From Ischnura elegans (taxonomy: Eukaryota; Arthropoda; Insecta; Odonata; Coenagrionidae), in NCBI RefSeq assembly GCF_921293095.1, contig NC_060254.1, forward strand, positions 5,146,001-5,210,000: 64,000 nucleotides of DNA, read 5' to 3'. Of this stretch, positions 1 to 11,362 are shown in pieces. Numbering within the stretch: the stretch's first letter is position 1; every line of letters starts with the position of its first letter. The position numbers and the translations under genes were made by a program. The notes below the pieces were generated by a model. It saw only the letters and a program-made list of their open reading frames with translations. It was not told where the DNA came from and did no database searches.

Positions 1-189
1 TCTATATTGGGCACACATATTAAGCCAAATACGAGCATTCTCTGATAGTTCAAAGAGTGACCGCGTAAGGCGCGCGAGGAACGGCTCAATTCCGCGGGAA
101 TGGTTCACTTCCATTCCAAGAATTCTAAACGTAGCTCAGTAGTTATCCAGCGGTATACGCGCGAATTTTCTTTAAAAAAAAGTAGAATT

Positions 190-372
190 TGGAAGTGGCG
201 GCCGACAGCTGAGGTGATTTGCGGCATGAAGGACGCTCGCTTATGAAGATTGGAGAGAAACCCGGCGTCGGCATCAGCCACCTCTAAACGGAAGGCGCGC
301 TTAACTTCCTATTGGACGGGCTGAGTGATGCACTTCAAGCGCCCTCTACAAAGCACTCAACACTGGAATATA
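190..372 (-). repeat. SINE family S1, partial copy
   Basis: This stretch shares a block with 9310-9590 and 63690-63962: GAGAAACCCGGCGTCGGCAT, then a CTCTAAACG segment, a GGCGC segment, and a tail resembling CACTTCAAGCGCCCTC. The two other copies carry tRNA-like B boxes when read on the minus strand, so this is taken as the body of the same SINE with the tRNA head missing. Sense is probably minus. Confidence 0.55.
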
Positions 373-3300
373 TCAAATTATGACCTTTAGTTAAATTTTT
401 AAACGCAGCCGTCTTTTTTGAAAACGAATGGAGATAAGAGTGTGGCCTTGCAATCTTCGCACCAACGGATACAAGATTTAAATTCCACAATTTCCCTTTA
501 ACAGTTTTAAGAGAATTCAGGAACATCACAGAAATATCTCACTTTACTAATGAAAATACCTGACTCCATACCGGAACCAAGAAAGGGGGAAGAACCACCT
601 TTAACCACCAGACCAACCTCACCACCGTCTCCAAAGCTAGACAATACTACGACAACAGAATTAGACGATAAGGGCATTTAACCTACGACCAATAGGAGGC
701 GCTGCTTCACCAGACCCTTCGGTTGAGACTGAGTGAGATGTGTAGCTCTTAAGAGATTTTCAATTTTACGATCAAGTATAGCTCTTATTCACAAAACCAG
801 TGTTCTAACGAAAAAAATAACACGTTGCATGGCTTTCAATTTAAGCTGTGTAACGAAAAAGAAATTCGTCTTCGTACCGCAATGAAAACAAAAGACAAAC
901 GAAATACGATTACGAACGAAATCAATGGGAATACAGCCGCAAGTAAATTATACCAATAACCTTTTGACGTTACAACTTATCTGAACTCTACTCAACAAAA
1001 ATATAACCTCATTGTCACAATTGAAATACTGCACATCTCGCCTGCTAGGTATTTCTCAAAGTCATCCACTACCCGATTTCATAGTCCTGCCAGAGGCATC
1101 CGGCATTAAAAGCTAAAATAATTGTCAGATATCCTTTTGCAGAATTTACCCACAAGTATCACCACAGTAATCACTTCATGCTCTTCGAATATGTAGTTAA
1201 AGCATGGCATTTATTACCGTCGTCAGTAATATCTCAACTTTGTGATGAGAGGACCAGATGTTGTTTACGGACAAAATGCAACTGCAAACTAAACTACACC
1301 CAGCAAAATACTTTATGCGCTTAGTGACACAGTTATCACAGTAAAACGCATCATTTTCAGCATAATGTAGCGTTTTTGCGTAACATAGATGAGAAGTGCG
1401 CAATGATCATTTTCAATTGATGGCAACCATCTTAGACTTACGCTGCAGTCGAAATTTATGGATAATGACGAGAGTTTCTTTCCGTAGACCTTGCACTTGT
1501 CGCATTTTCTTTAGGAACTGAAATTTACTTAGAACGAAAAGTACACTGAAATTATCTTGTTGATGAAGAATCCATTGGGTACGTAGCTCATCTTTTATTT
1601 CAGCTCATGTCGCAACTACGAAGCACCATTTCCATTTTATTCGAATACATTTCGTGCGCTTCGTCGCACTGGTTACACAATGCCAATAATTGTAAGTGGG
1701 TCCAAATAAGTATGTGTTACTGTGCACCACAATTTTTACTATGTGGAAAAAAAACTATTCAAGACGCATTGGTGAAAGGTGAATCGGTGAAAGTACTTAC
1801 TATGATATCCATCCCATTGTACGCATTAATACATTTGACAACATAAAGAAGAAAATCCGAGTGCAAAAGATATTCACGCTGTACCCAAGAATATTAATCA
1901 AAGAGCAACCACAGAAGGCAAAGCGAAAACATTACGATAAAAAAATTATAAAAACTAATAGAAATCCTATCCTAAAGGCCGGTGTCTGCAGTACATGTTA
2001 ACGGTAATGTAAAGTCAGTCATGTTAAGGTAGCAGAATTACGCAAAATTGATTTCCTCAGCAATTTAGGAATGAATCAACAAAATATTGACTATGTCTTT
2101 TCGTACTCCCAGTAAATCAATGTAAACTCACCAATGCCTACCCAAAAACCTGATGAATGGAAAAGCCGACATATTTGATGCACAAGGGGTCCCTACGATA
2201 CCTCATTCCACTTTATCCAATGCGATTACTAAGGTTCCAAAACAATCAACAAATTGTAACCATTTGAAATTTTTTTAAGTATGCGTTTAAAAATAATTAC
2301 GACGTCACGGAACCGCGCTGGGTGGGATCATGTTTCAAAGAGGAAAAAGATGATACATATTCCGTCGCGGCTTCGATACAAACGAGTTCTAACTTCTCTA
2401 GAATCTTAAGGTGAACGAAGGTGACGCAGGCCCATAATTTTATGGATTAAAAACACTGAGTCCAGATGGAGCAAATATTTCAGCACGTCCATGAAAGGCC
2501 CCCCTCAGCTTGGGAAAAGGCTAATCGGTCTGAAAGGGCAAAACGGGGGTGCCAACCCAGCGTCGATAAAAGGGTACGAATATCATCATCCCTGGGCTCG
2601 TTTATTCTCTCGTGCCAACCCGCTAGCGATGGGCTTTCCCGCAGAAATATTCCACCACTTGAAACATTATATAAGTTTACGTTGATATTTGTTTTTCTAC
2701 TTTCGCCCAAATACAGGTTTATGGATAATATTTGCGAATAAGTACTAAAAGAAAAATTAGCTTGATGGTTCTGCGATGCTAACGAAAGTAATTAACGCAT
2801 ACTGGATGTCATTTGTCACATTTTGTTGAAGAATTAACCGCCAAATGCCGCACACGTAGTATCATGATTTGGTTGAGCCGTTTCATAACCGCATCGGTGT
2901 CATTTACGGAGTTAAAAGGTACTACATTTCATGCCTTACTTATCTATGCTATTGTTAATCCTGAGATTTCATAATCCATAATTCACGATGTGGGTTGGCA
3001 AAACACGGATGGAAAGCGCATGAAACAATTCACTACAACACTGCGCTTCCAACAAATTTTTCGCTCATTTTCCCGCTATTATGAAATTATAGCGTTAATT
3101 TCCTCAAAATGTTTTATTTATTTTCCACAACGCCGCAAATGACGTACGGGTACTGGAATCTACAGATACTATTAATAAATTGTTAACTTATTATAAATAC
3201 TTGACTTCAGCCTAGATTGTAGAAATGGGACAAATGGGGAAAGTTTACACCCTTGACTAAGGCTACATTTTAAATAAATTTAAATAAATGAAATATTCAA

Positions 3301-4640
3301 AACGGCAGTGGAGGAATTGCAACGTATGGTGGCGAACTTTTACCTCGAAAAATAGTCGAGAAAAAATCCATTAATCAAAAATCCTGAAATCGGTGTGAAA
3401 CATTTGATGAAATATAAATATCCGCGTAGGAGAAAATAGTCTAAAACAATATTCTTTAGCGAATACATTCTGCAATATTTACCAGCATGAGGGTCTTTCA
3501 ATTGGCCAACAGGGCTCTGTTAGCTGATTTTCGTTAGTTGGCTCTGATTATGATAGGGTGTCAATAACGAGATGCGTATTTTTCGGTTTCCCGACCGTCA
3601 CGATGGAAAATCGACGGCCCGTTCGCAGTTTAGTTGATGACGCCACGAACTCATTCCTACTGTTTCAACGCGTCTCGGCCATTATCGAGTAAACGAACGA
3701 AAACTCTAATGACGTCACCAACTCATGGAAGGTGGGAGGCCACTTTCGCTTTTTTTAACTAACGAGAAAATTACTCACTGAGGAATATTTTTCTTCCCTG
3801 ACACATCTTTCCCTTCCACTTTCCGAATTCTTTTCCGATTCGCGATTTCGGGACTAAATTACGCCATTCCTGGACACCTTCCCACGAACCAGGATAGGAG
3901 AAACATGATACACATAAGAAAAGTTGCTTTCCCCCCCACCCACATCCACAGCCAAGCATAGGACAAAAATGATTAAAATATGAAGGCGAGAAAATATCTC
4001 AAACCTCGAACCCACAATTATCCCAACAGACTCACCACTGAGACACCGGATCCTACGCAACAGCAAATTAATTAATGCCAGTCAAACTAAAGCTCATTCA
4101 AAGAAAGCGCCTCGCATTCCTAGCAGCGTTTCGAATGCCACAGAAGAATGACATCTAATAAGGCGTATCGAATCATACGCGTGTTGGATCTCCCCCACCC
4201 ACTGCTGCTTTCGGAGGCGTACCTCACCCCACTTCCTCTCTCTCTCTCTGCGTTCGTCCAATCACACGGTGCTAGCGGAGCACTTTTCACTTCCCATCCA
4301 CTATCATTCACTCGAGTTGGAGCACGTTTCTGTACGACTGTAAATAGGCAAGTCTACAGCATTAGCAGATTGGGAGGGAAGATTTCCTCAGAGGACGTGG
4401 AAAGTATCCTTCGTTTACCGTCGCACCACGATAGCAGGGATCACGAGAAGAAAGTAAAGCATATAGACTGCGAAACAAAGAGATTCAATTCTCTTCTCGT
4501 ACTATGGCGGATAACGACGACCAATGACATTTTTATCTTTTCCCAATTGTATTTTTTATCCTCACAGCATTTTCAATTCATTTTTTTCACGGTCTAATCA
4601 TAATAGAGTATTAAGAAGGATTTGGTGCTTTCTCGGCGAT
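373..4640. other. Intergenic, no supported gene
   Basis: AT-rich sequence with only short open frames. None has a recognisable domain, splice context or repeat partner within the window. A CT-rich patch with a CCAAT-like motif lies near 4200-4270. The 149-codon open frame running through it looks like composition rather than coding sequence. Confidence 0.5.
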
Positions 4641-4645
4641 TGCTG

Positions 4646-4862
4646 TTGATGAAATCTTCTCGGGAAATCAGCCGGGTAAGGATGGACACTGCTGCCAACG
4701 TTTCAATGGCCTTCTCTGCCATCGTCTTCAGGGCGAATGATGGACCTGGTTGCTGCCGGGCTTATATATACACAGTTGGGGAGGTCAAGTCGTCTGTCCA
4801 ATGTCTGTCGGTGCAATGTCCATCCTTACCCGGCTGATTTCTCGTGAAGACTTTATCAAAAA
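4646..4862 (-). mobile_element. Penelope-like promoter/ribozyme-like unit, short inverted repeat
   Basis: The ends 4646-4690 and 4818-4862 are inverted copies of each other (about 42 nt, few mismatches; shared core AATCAGCCGGGTAAGGATGG). Read on the minus strand, a TATATATAAG box at 4763-4770 is followed about 31 nt later by a motif at 4732-4701: CTGAAGA, C, a 6-bp stem GATGGC/GCCATT, then GAAAC. The same TATA-to-motif layout is seen at 50473-50961. Similar motifs are known from the terminal repeats of Penelope-like elements, where they relate to hammerhead ribozymes. Family assignment is inference, since no reverse transcriptase is present. Confidence 0.5.
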
Positions 4863-6135
4863 TAATAGAGAATTATTTGGCCTAAATTTTCTACGCGGTA
4901 CACACTTTGAATTAGCCTAACCTTTCGTGGTTACATATTGTACTCCATTATTTTCTAACCGCAAACGAGTTTTGATTTTCTACGTGAGTGTATTTGTGTA
5001 ATGATATCGATTTTCATGGAGGCATGTACACAGAAAAGTTCACCCAATGACAATGGCAACCGTTTGACAGACCCAATGACAACCATTTGTTTGATGAGAT
5101 TTTATCAACATATGGTTGATAGAGGTCATTGATGTGTCGTCCATGTAATTCTGGGCCCATATTTCTACCTTTCCATTTAATAGAACGGTTCTTATGTAGG
5201 TTGTTCCATCGGTCGGGCTATTATTTAGGTTTAATGGTGTAAGTCGGCAAATACTATTGACTTATGCAGCATCGAACTGCTTGATTTATTGCAAAAGAAA
5301 TTTTTTAGTCCATGAATTTAATTTTTAAGGAGCTGCAGAATATCAATTAGCCCCCTACCTTCAATATATGGGGGTAATGTTAGTCTCTTTATTTCAGCCT
5401 TTGGATGATGTAAATTAAAATTTGTGAGTGAAGTACGTATTGATCTTTGTATGCCCGTTTATTGTTTTGTACCAGTTAATCACTCCAAATGTATTATACG
5501 TCAACACAGGTACCGCAAAAGTGTTAATGGCTTTGATTGTATTTCGTGCATTTAATTCTGTTTTAACGATGGATCTTAGTCTTTTACTTAATTCATTTTA
5601 TTATTATTATAAAAAGTAGTCTTCCAGTTAAGGTAAACTTAAACACAACACTCAATGTAAATGACTTAATGATTTGCCAGTGAGTTAGTTCGATGAAAAT
5701 GAGTGATTCCCAGGGGAGGACAGCAGGGGAAAGATGACGAAACGACGCCATGGAGACACATCTAACCCGAGGGTGTTTCATGCAACACAACAAGTTCATC
5801 CTCACCAATATTCCCCAATTCCAAGCTGAACTTAAGACCGGAATAAGGCCTAATTCCCATCCATTCCGACAAAACATGCATCGCAATCCCTTCTCCGCTA
5901 ATCCAACAGCATTCTTCCAAATCCCCATCAATCACGGATCTCCACATTAATATTCACCCCAGCCATACTTTCCGCCTCAACTGCAATCTTCCTCCCCCCA
6001 CCCACTTCCTCATCTTACCCGTTCACCACACTACACTACACCACAATATGAGTTCACTAAACCTTCTCCTCTCTTCTCCATATCTACATCTTTAATGTTA
6101 CTCCTCATCCTCCTTCCCCAGGGTCCACGTTTAGA
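4863..6135. other. Intergenic, no supported gene
   Basis: Short AT-rich frames only. The partly overlapping open frames on both strands near 5593-5950 are shadows of one sequence and show no known domain. Confidence 0.5.
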
Positions 6136-6225
6136 ATTAAATCTACACATACATGATACCCTGCGAGCCACCTCTAGGGCGTTTGGCAGGGGGTGATCAA
6201 TCACCAGCGTGCAACATGCAATTAA
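6136..6225 (-). repeat. CR1-like LINE 3' end
   Basis: On the minus strand this reads CTGGTGATTGATCACCCCCT, then a segment resembling GCCAAACGCCCTAGAGG, then GGCTCGCAGGGTATCATGTA. It matches 59555-59640 closely and 58548-58620 less well. A related block ends the larger LINE at 23798. It is a truncated LINE tail, or a SINE sharing that tail. Confidence 0.5.
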
Positions 6226-7820
6226 ATATTCCGCATCATGGAATGAGATCATCGGAGTGAGGGGAGATGGTGTGGAACATTCAAGTACTGATGTAAATAA
6301 AATAATGAGTAAATAATGTGTCGACTTTGACGCGCTCATTAAGGTGAACATATACATTTCATCCTGTGCGTATTTCATTTACACCGTATCATGGAAATTT
6401 CCTTCACTAGCAGCAATGCCTTCTTGGTACTCTTATTAACCCGTCAGATTTCTCTCAAAAATTTAGTATTTTTCATGCCTTCCTGGGCATTGTGAGAAAG
6501 ATGGAACCACAACAGGCCCAGTGGACAGGAGGGAGTGTTTTAGGACTTAATGGCGATAGGGACTGTGTCGACGGTCAGGAAGAAACCTTCTTAAAGGCGA
6601 CAATTCGTGATTAAGTGGAGACTAAGTCGTCTCAGCATAATGTCACTTAAAAATATCGGTCCCAATGTTTTAGACATTCTCACAGTTTCCTTAAAAAATC
6701 CAGGTCGGCGAAGAACTCTTAAAAATGCCATTTGAGTGTGTTCAGGGTTTGGTATTCCATAGAAAGTGTAACAAATACACCGCTTAAGCTTTAGTTCACC
6801 ACGTCACAATTTCACAAAGTTTAATCTCACTCGATCACGCTTTTACAGTGTCTTTACCTACTTCTCCAAACACTTCAATAGCACCATTTGATTAGATTCG
6901 TGACCATCCACTGTAAGGAGAACACATCCTCACGTCCTTCGCGATAGAAACTCTGAAAACGGAATTTGGACTTCGGTACTGTCACGACTGATGACGTCCC
7001 AAAGCATATTCGCATCGTATGGACACTTACACGAACAGAATATTCCGTTCATTTAGAACACATCACTATAATAGGGTCCTGGCTGATCAATTCATCGAAA
7101 TTTAAGCAATCATGTTAAAATTTTCATGGAATTTGTACTCAACCCTTTTCAATATCCATCTCTATCTCAAAATTATGATTTTTCCATCTGAAGAAACACA
7201 ATTGGAAAATATTATATTTGTACATAAAGACTTGATCGATTATTATCAGTTAGGTCTATTCTTCATAAACTGAATATTTCCGAATGACAGCGTACTTTTC
7301 TAACGTCAGGAAAAAGACAAGAGACGCTCGGTGGATCGTGAGAGATAAGCCACGATTATTATCTTCCGCAGTGCATTCGATTAGAGCGCATAATTAGGCC
7401 ATTGAAAGATTATGGTCGTGGTTGGCTGGCTGCCGATCTGAATAGAATAAGAGATATTGCAGAGAGAAGCGACTCCGCAGCCGCGTGGTGCAAACACATC
7501 TGTGCAGTGACACTCTCCCTGATATTACGCCATCCCACATACACGGTTGGTTACCTGTTTTGATAAAGAAATATCTCATTTTTTCTTGGTTAAAAACCTG
7601 CATAGCACATCACCTCTGGTTAAGTTTTCTTCCATACATATGATAGGGGTTTTCCACGATGTCAAGGTTCAGTTTGTGGAGGGCAAGAGGAAACCACCAC
7701 TTAATTGTTTATCCCGAAGAGTCGCAACTCATACTCATCGTCCAGAGAAATTAGTAACCCTATGATTGGATTGATGAACCCTCACCCAATTTTTCTTTAG
7801 ACTACCCAACTTTTTTTACA
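6226..7820. other. Intergenic, no supported gene
   Basis: AT-rich with no recognisable gene or repeat boundary. The 115-codon minus frame near 6031-6378 overlaps the LINE tail just to its left and is not convincing as a gene. Confidence 0.5.
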
Positions 7821-7821
7821 G

Positions 7822-8350
7822 CATGACATGATGGAATTCTCCCGAGTAAAATATTCCAGAGGTAAACTAGTCCCCTATTCGGATCTTTGGCTGGGTAATA
7901 CTCGAGAGAGTAAATCGGTCAAAGGCGACAGGAAGTTTAAGAACATGGGACGTGAGATCGCTTCGTAGGCAAGAAAACTGGAAGGTGGAAATGCGAAGAA
8001 TGAACCTCGACGTATTAGGTAATCAGCGTCATGAAGTGGCCTGAGGAGGGAGGCTTTTGGAGTGGAGGCTATAGGATTATACGCACAGGATCCCTAAATG
8101 GCAATGTTGGAGTAGGGATAATGCTTAGAAAGAGTGCCGGAATGCGTGTGAAAAGCCGCCTGCAATTTCATGACTGGGAATTAATGCTAAAGATAGAAAC
8201 AAAACCCGTAGCTACTGTAGTGGGGCAGATTTACATGACTACATGAGATTATGAAGATGATGAGGAAAAGACGTCTACTAAGACATAACGGAAGTAAAAA
8301 GGCAGTTAAGACGAGAAGAAAACCTTATTGATCTCGGCGAATGCTGCACT
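7822..8350 (+). pseudogene. RTE-like LINE family 2, 5' and endonuclease fragment
   Basis: This matches the 5' region and endonuclease start of the minus-strand LINE at 39300-42600. The shared order is CATGATGGAAT, a GAGGTAAACTAGTCC block, and then codons reading MKWPEEGGFWSGGYRI, which parallels [16 protein letters not shown] in the other copy. The endonuclease is cut off near the position of the GDWNA motif. Frameshifts and stops interrupt it; the longest readable part is 8031-8246. It is a 5' fragment, which is unusual for LINEs, whose dead copies normally keep the 3' end. Confidence 0.7.
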
Positions 8351-8389
8351 GACACAGGGAGTTTCTCTTAAGTTATATTCCTTAGGGTG

Positions 8390-8560
8390 ATCTCGGTCGA
8401 CAACCTAGGCAGACGCTATATCGGGCCCTTCTCTACCGTATTTAAGAGTCTAGAATACGCGATACATAAGTACTAGTGACTGGACCGGGGTCCGAACCCG
8501 GATCTCTCACGTTCTGCGAGGATATTTAAATACTCAGTTTCGACCAAGGAAAAAAAAATC
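8390..8560 (-). repeat. tRNA-derived SINE, partial
   Basis: The minus strand contains GATCCGGGTTCGGACCCCGG, a strong match to an RNA polymerase III B box (GGTTCGANNCC) in a tRNA-like arm. It is preceded by a weaker A-box-like stretch, TATCCTCGCAGAACGTGAG. The upstream arm does not fold as an intact tRNA, so a SINE head is more likely than a tRNA gene. Boundaries are approximate. Confidence 0.45.
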
Positions 8561-9305
8561 CCTTCGCTTTATCCGAAACAAGGACTTACGGAGTTTAAGC
8601 CAAAATTTTCAAAAATCTCGAATTCCACAAAAACTTCCAAACTTTGGCACCCGATAACTTTTTATTAGCTATTGTAAAACTCTGCACATCGGTACATTTT
8701 AAATGCTTCTAATGATCGCTACATATTCCACATTTGAAAGGAAACGCAGGGGGTCGAAGGTTTATTACGAGTGTATAATTGATTGCTAACGAGAAGCTAT
8801 TTTTGTATAATAGTTCATAGAATGGTCTGCCAGGGGTCAATACGCTAAATTTTGCCCGAATTTTTTTATTTTTTAATACAATGTATGCGGATATGCGAAA
8901 CATTTTATAGTACTTAAAGTGTCAAATTACTCTAAAATTCAAACCATTTTGAGGAATATTGGCGAATCTGAGAAATGAATTTGTAAGGAGGAATTTTTGA
9001 AAGAATAGTTTAAAAAACGACCGCATTTCCACATGACTCCGTACAGCAGAAAAACACTCATCCAGGTAACGCCAGTCGGTCAAACATAAGCGATTTCAAC
9101 AGCTATATGTTGACTTAAGCCATGTGAAAAAAAGTAAGTAAGTAAGTACCAGAAATGTTCATATCCACGGAAAAGGTCCCAGCAAGCCGAATATGTAAAA
9201 AAAAAAGTCTTCAAAGAGGCCTTTAAAATACGAAATTGGTGAAGATTTGCAGTAAGAGTAGTCAATAGTAATAGCATATTGTCTAAAAGAGTGTTTTATT
9301 ACGCA
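8561..9305. other. Intergenic, nothing recognised
   Basis: AT-rich sequence with short frames only. No repeat partner elsewhere in the window was seen. Confidence 0.5.
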
Positions 9306-9309
9306 TGGC

Positions 9310-9590
9310 ACGGTATTCGTGAGAGGCGACCGCCAAATGAGGTCATTTGCGCCATTAGGGATGGAAGAGTGAGAAACTCGGCGACAGCATTAGCTTGCAA
9401 TTAAAGAAAAACGCCACGGCTTAACGTCCCATCCGACGAACGGAATTTTGCACTTCAAATGGCCTCCACATTACACTCAAGCGGCGATCGGGTAACCTTT
9501 GAACATTCTCTACCACCGCCGGGATAGGAACCCGCACTCACGGGGTGTGAAACAAACATACTAGCCACCACAACACCTCGAACCTCCTGG
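9310..9590 (-). repeat. SINE family S1, near-complete copy
   Basis: Read on the minus strand it starts with an A-box-like GTGGTGGCTAGTATGTTTG, then a B-box-like GGGTTCCTATCCCGG, then the family body with GTCGGATGGGACGTTAAGCC and a CTCATTTGGCGGTCGCC end. The body is shared with 190-372 and 63690-63962. This is the pol III head plus conserved-body layout of tRNA-derived SINEs. Confidence 0.6.
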
Positions 9591-11240
9591 AGTGTTACAC
9601 ATCAGTTGATAAGGATGGCTGGAATTCGCGGATACACACGAAAGTTCCATGGACTTAACAAGGAATTTTCTTTCCAAATTAAACCCGATTTTTCCCCAAA
9701 CTTGAAGAATATTTCCCCTTGTGCTGTTACTGGACGAATATCTGATCAGGGAAATGGGGCTTATTCTAATAATTTTTTCCAAAACCGACTTCTCAATGCT
9801 GTTTTACCGATAGATATGAATATTAATTGGTACGCGATAAACCACGCCAAGTCGCGCATATTTTTCGTCCCACATATGTATATCCTATTCACGGAGTCGA
9901 GGATAGTGAGCAATGTGTTTACCCTAACACAATGCTAAGAATTGGCCCTGATTCGTCATAAATGCCTAAACAACGCATAAGCCGGCAAATAAAGATTGAT
10001 ACCGTTTAATACCGTAGCGTACGTTTCCAAGTAGATGGCAGCATTCGTAGCAACCCAACAGCTGTTGGTGAAATTTGGAGATGGAAGAATAAAACATTTC
10101 AAAGGAACCACATTCAGTAAAACTCCGAGTAAAAGCACTATGGAAATACTGAACAAATATTCATAAACTAACCTGTAGGACAAAAAAAGAAAGGCAACTC
10201 CACACAACCGATATAGAAAAATAATGCTCCAGGGGGGTGCGCGGAAATTTAAGTAAGAAAAACTAGAAAACATTCCTACAACAGACGTTAAACATTAGTT
10301 TCATGCATTCTAATAAACACTTCATTGCTGTAACTAACTAATACAGACTATAGAAAATAAACTCTGATCTTCAATCCAAAAAATCTCTCCAACACTAGTT
10401 GAACTCTGATATACATAATAATTCAACGCATACTTAATACCATATTGTATGGTGTAATACCTCCCCATGCTAATTGATGAAATTATCCTACCAAAAGCGC
10501 AATAGCTAATCGATAAAATACGATAAAATCTAAATTTATTGCAATACGTCACCGTGAGATGTCATAAGGAATATATAATTAATCAAGCGCTATTTATTTG
10601 TCGATCCATAAACGGATACTCGGAAAATTACAATAAATCACAAAATTGCAATACATATAGTTAGACGGATTCGGTCAATCACACCGTAACTCGATACGCA
10701 TAGATATGCATTAAATCCACTAAAAACCGGGAAAATGATTAGAAACGTAGAATATACACGGTGAATCTATTTTAAACTACCGCACTTCCTCATCATGAAA
10801 GAAATAAACATTGTATGACCTTCACAGCACCGCAAGTAACGTCAAAACCATACGTGCATGCGAGCAGTTGGGAGGCAAATACAGGAAGGCCAAATCCTGG
10901 TAGGAATAGTTTATATGCTAATTACACAGCAGGATAACAAAAGCACTTAAATTCTATCTTAAATTGTTAAGATATTGCGGTGGACTCATACAAAGCAGAA
11001 AAACTAGAGTTTTGACAGAAGACACCAGGGTTTGCTTCGTTAATCGATTCTAGCCGTACACTAACGTTTTGGAGCCAAACAAAAGATAAGGTCGGCTGAT
11101 AAGTCAGAACGACCTCTAAGATAAAAATTATAAAAAAAACCTTACCTTTCATATTCCAAATTTCAGCTGATTATCGAAAAACTCCCTCACCGAAAATGTA
11201 GCGATGCTCACTTCATTCCAAGTAACGTGCGAAATGCTGC
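9591..11240. other. Intergenic upstream of XPA
   Basis: AT-rich sequence with open frames of about 110 codons or fewer on both strands and no known domain. No promoter motif could be assigned with confidence to the downstream XPA gene. Confidence 0.45.
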
Positions 11241-11362
11241 TCAGAGATGGCAGCAACGATCAATGACACAATAATTGACATTCGAAATTACGCCAAGGTG
11301 CAATGTTTGTGTTGTGATTACTGCAGCCGATTAAATTTGCATAGAAAGATAGTTTCATCAGT

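Noticed and set aside
4148-4597. 149-codon plus-strand ORF
   Set aside because: Runs through a CT-rich patch, shows no domain, no splice context and a frame-drifting composition. Probably chance.
8480-8520. tRNA gene
   Set aside because: Only the B-box arm is tRNA-like; the acceptor and anticodon arms do not close.
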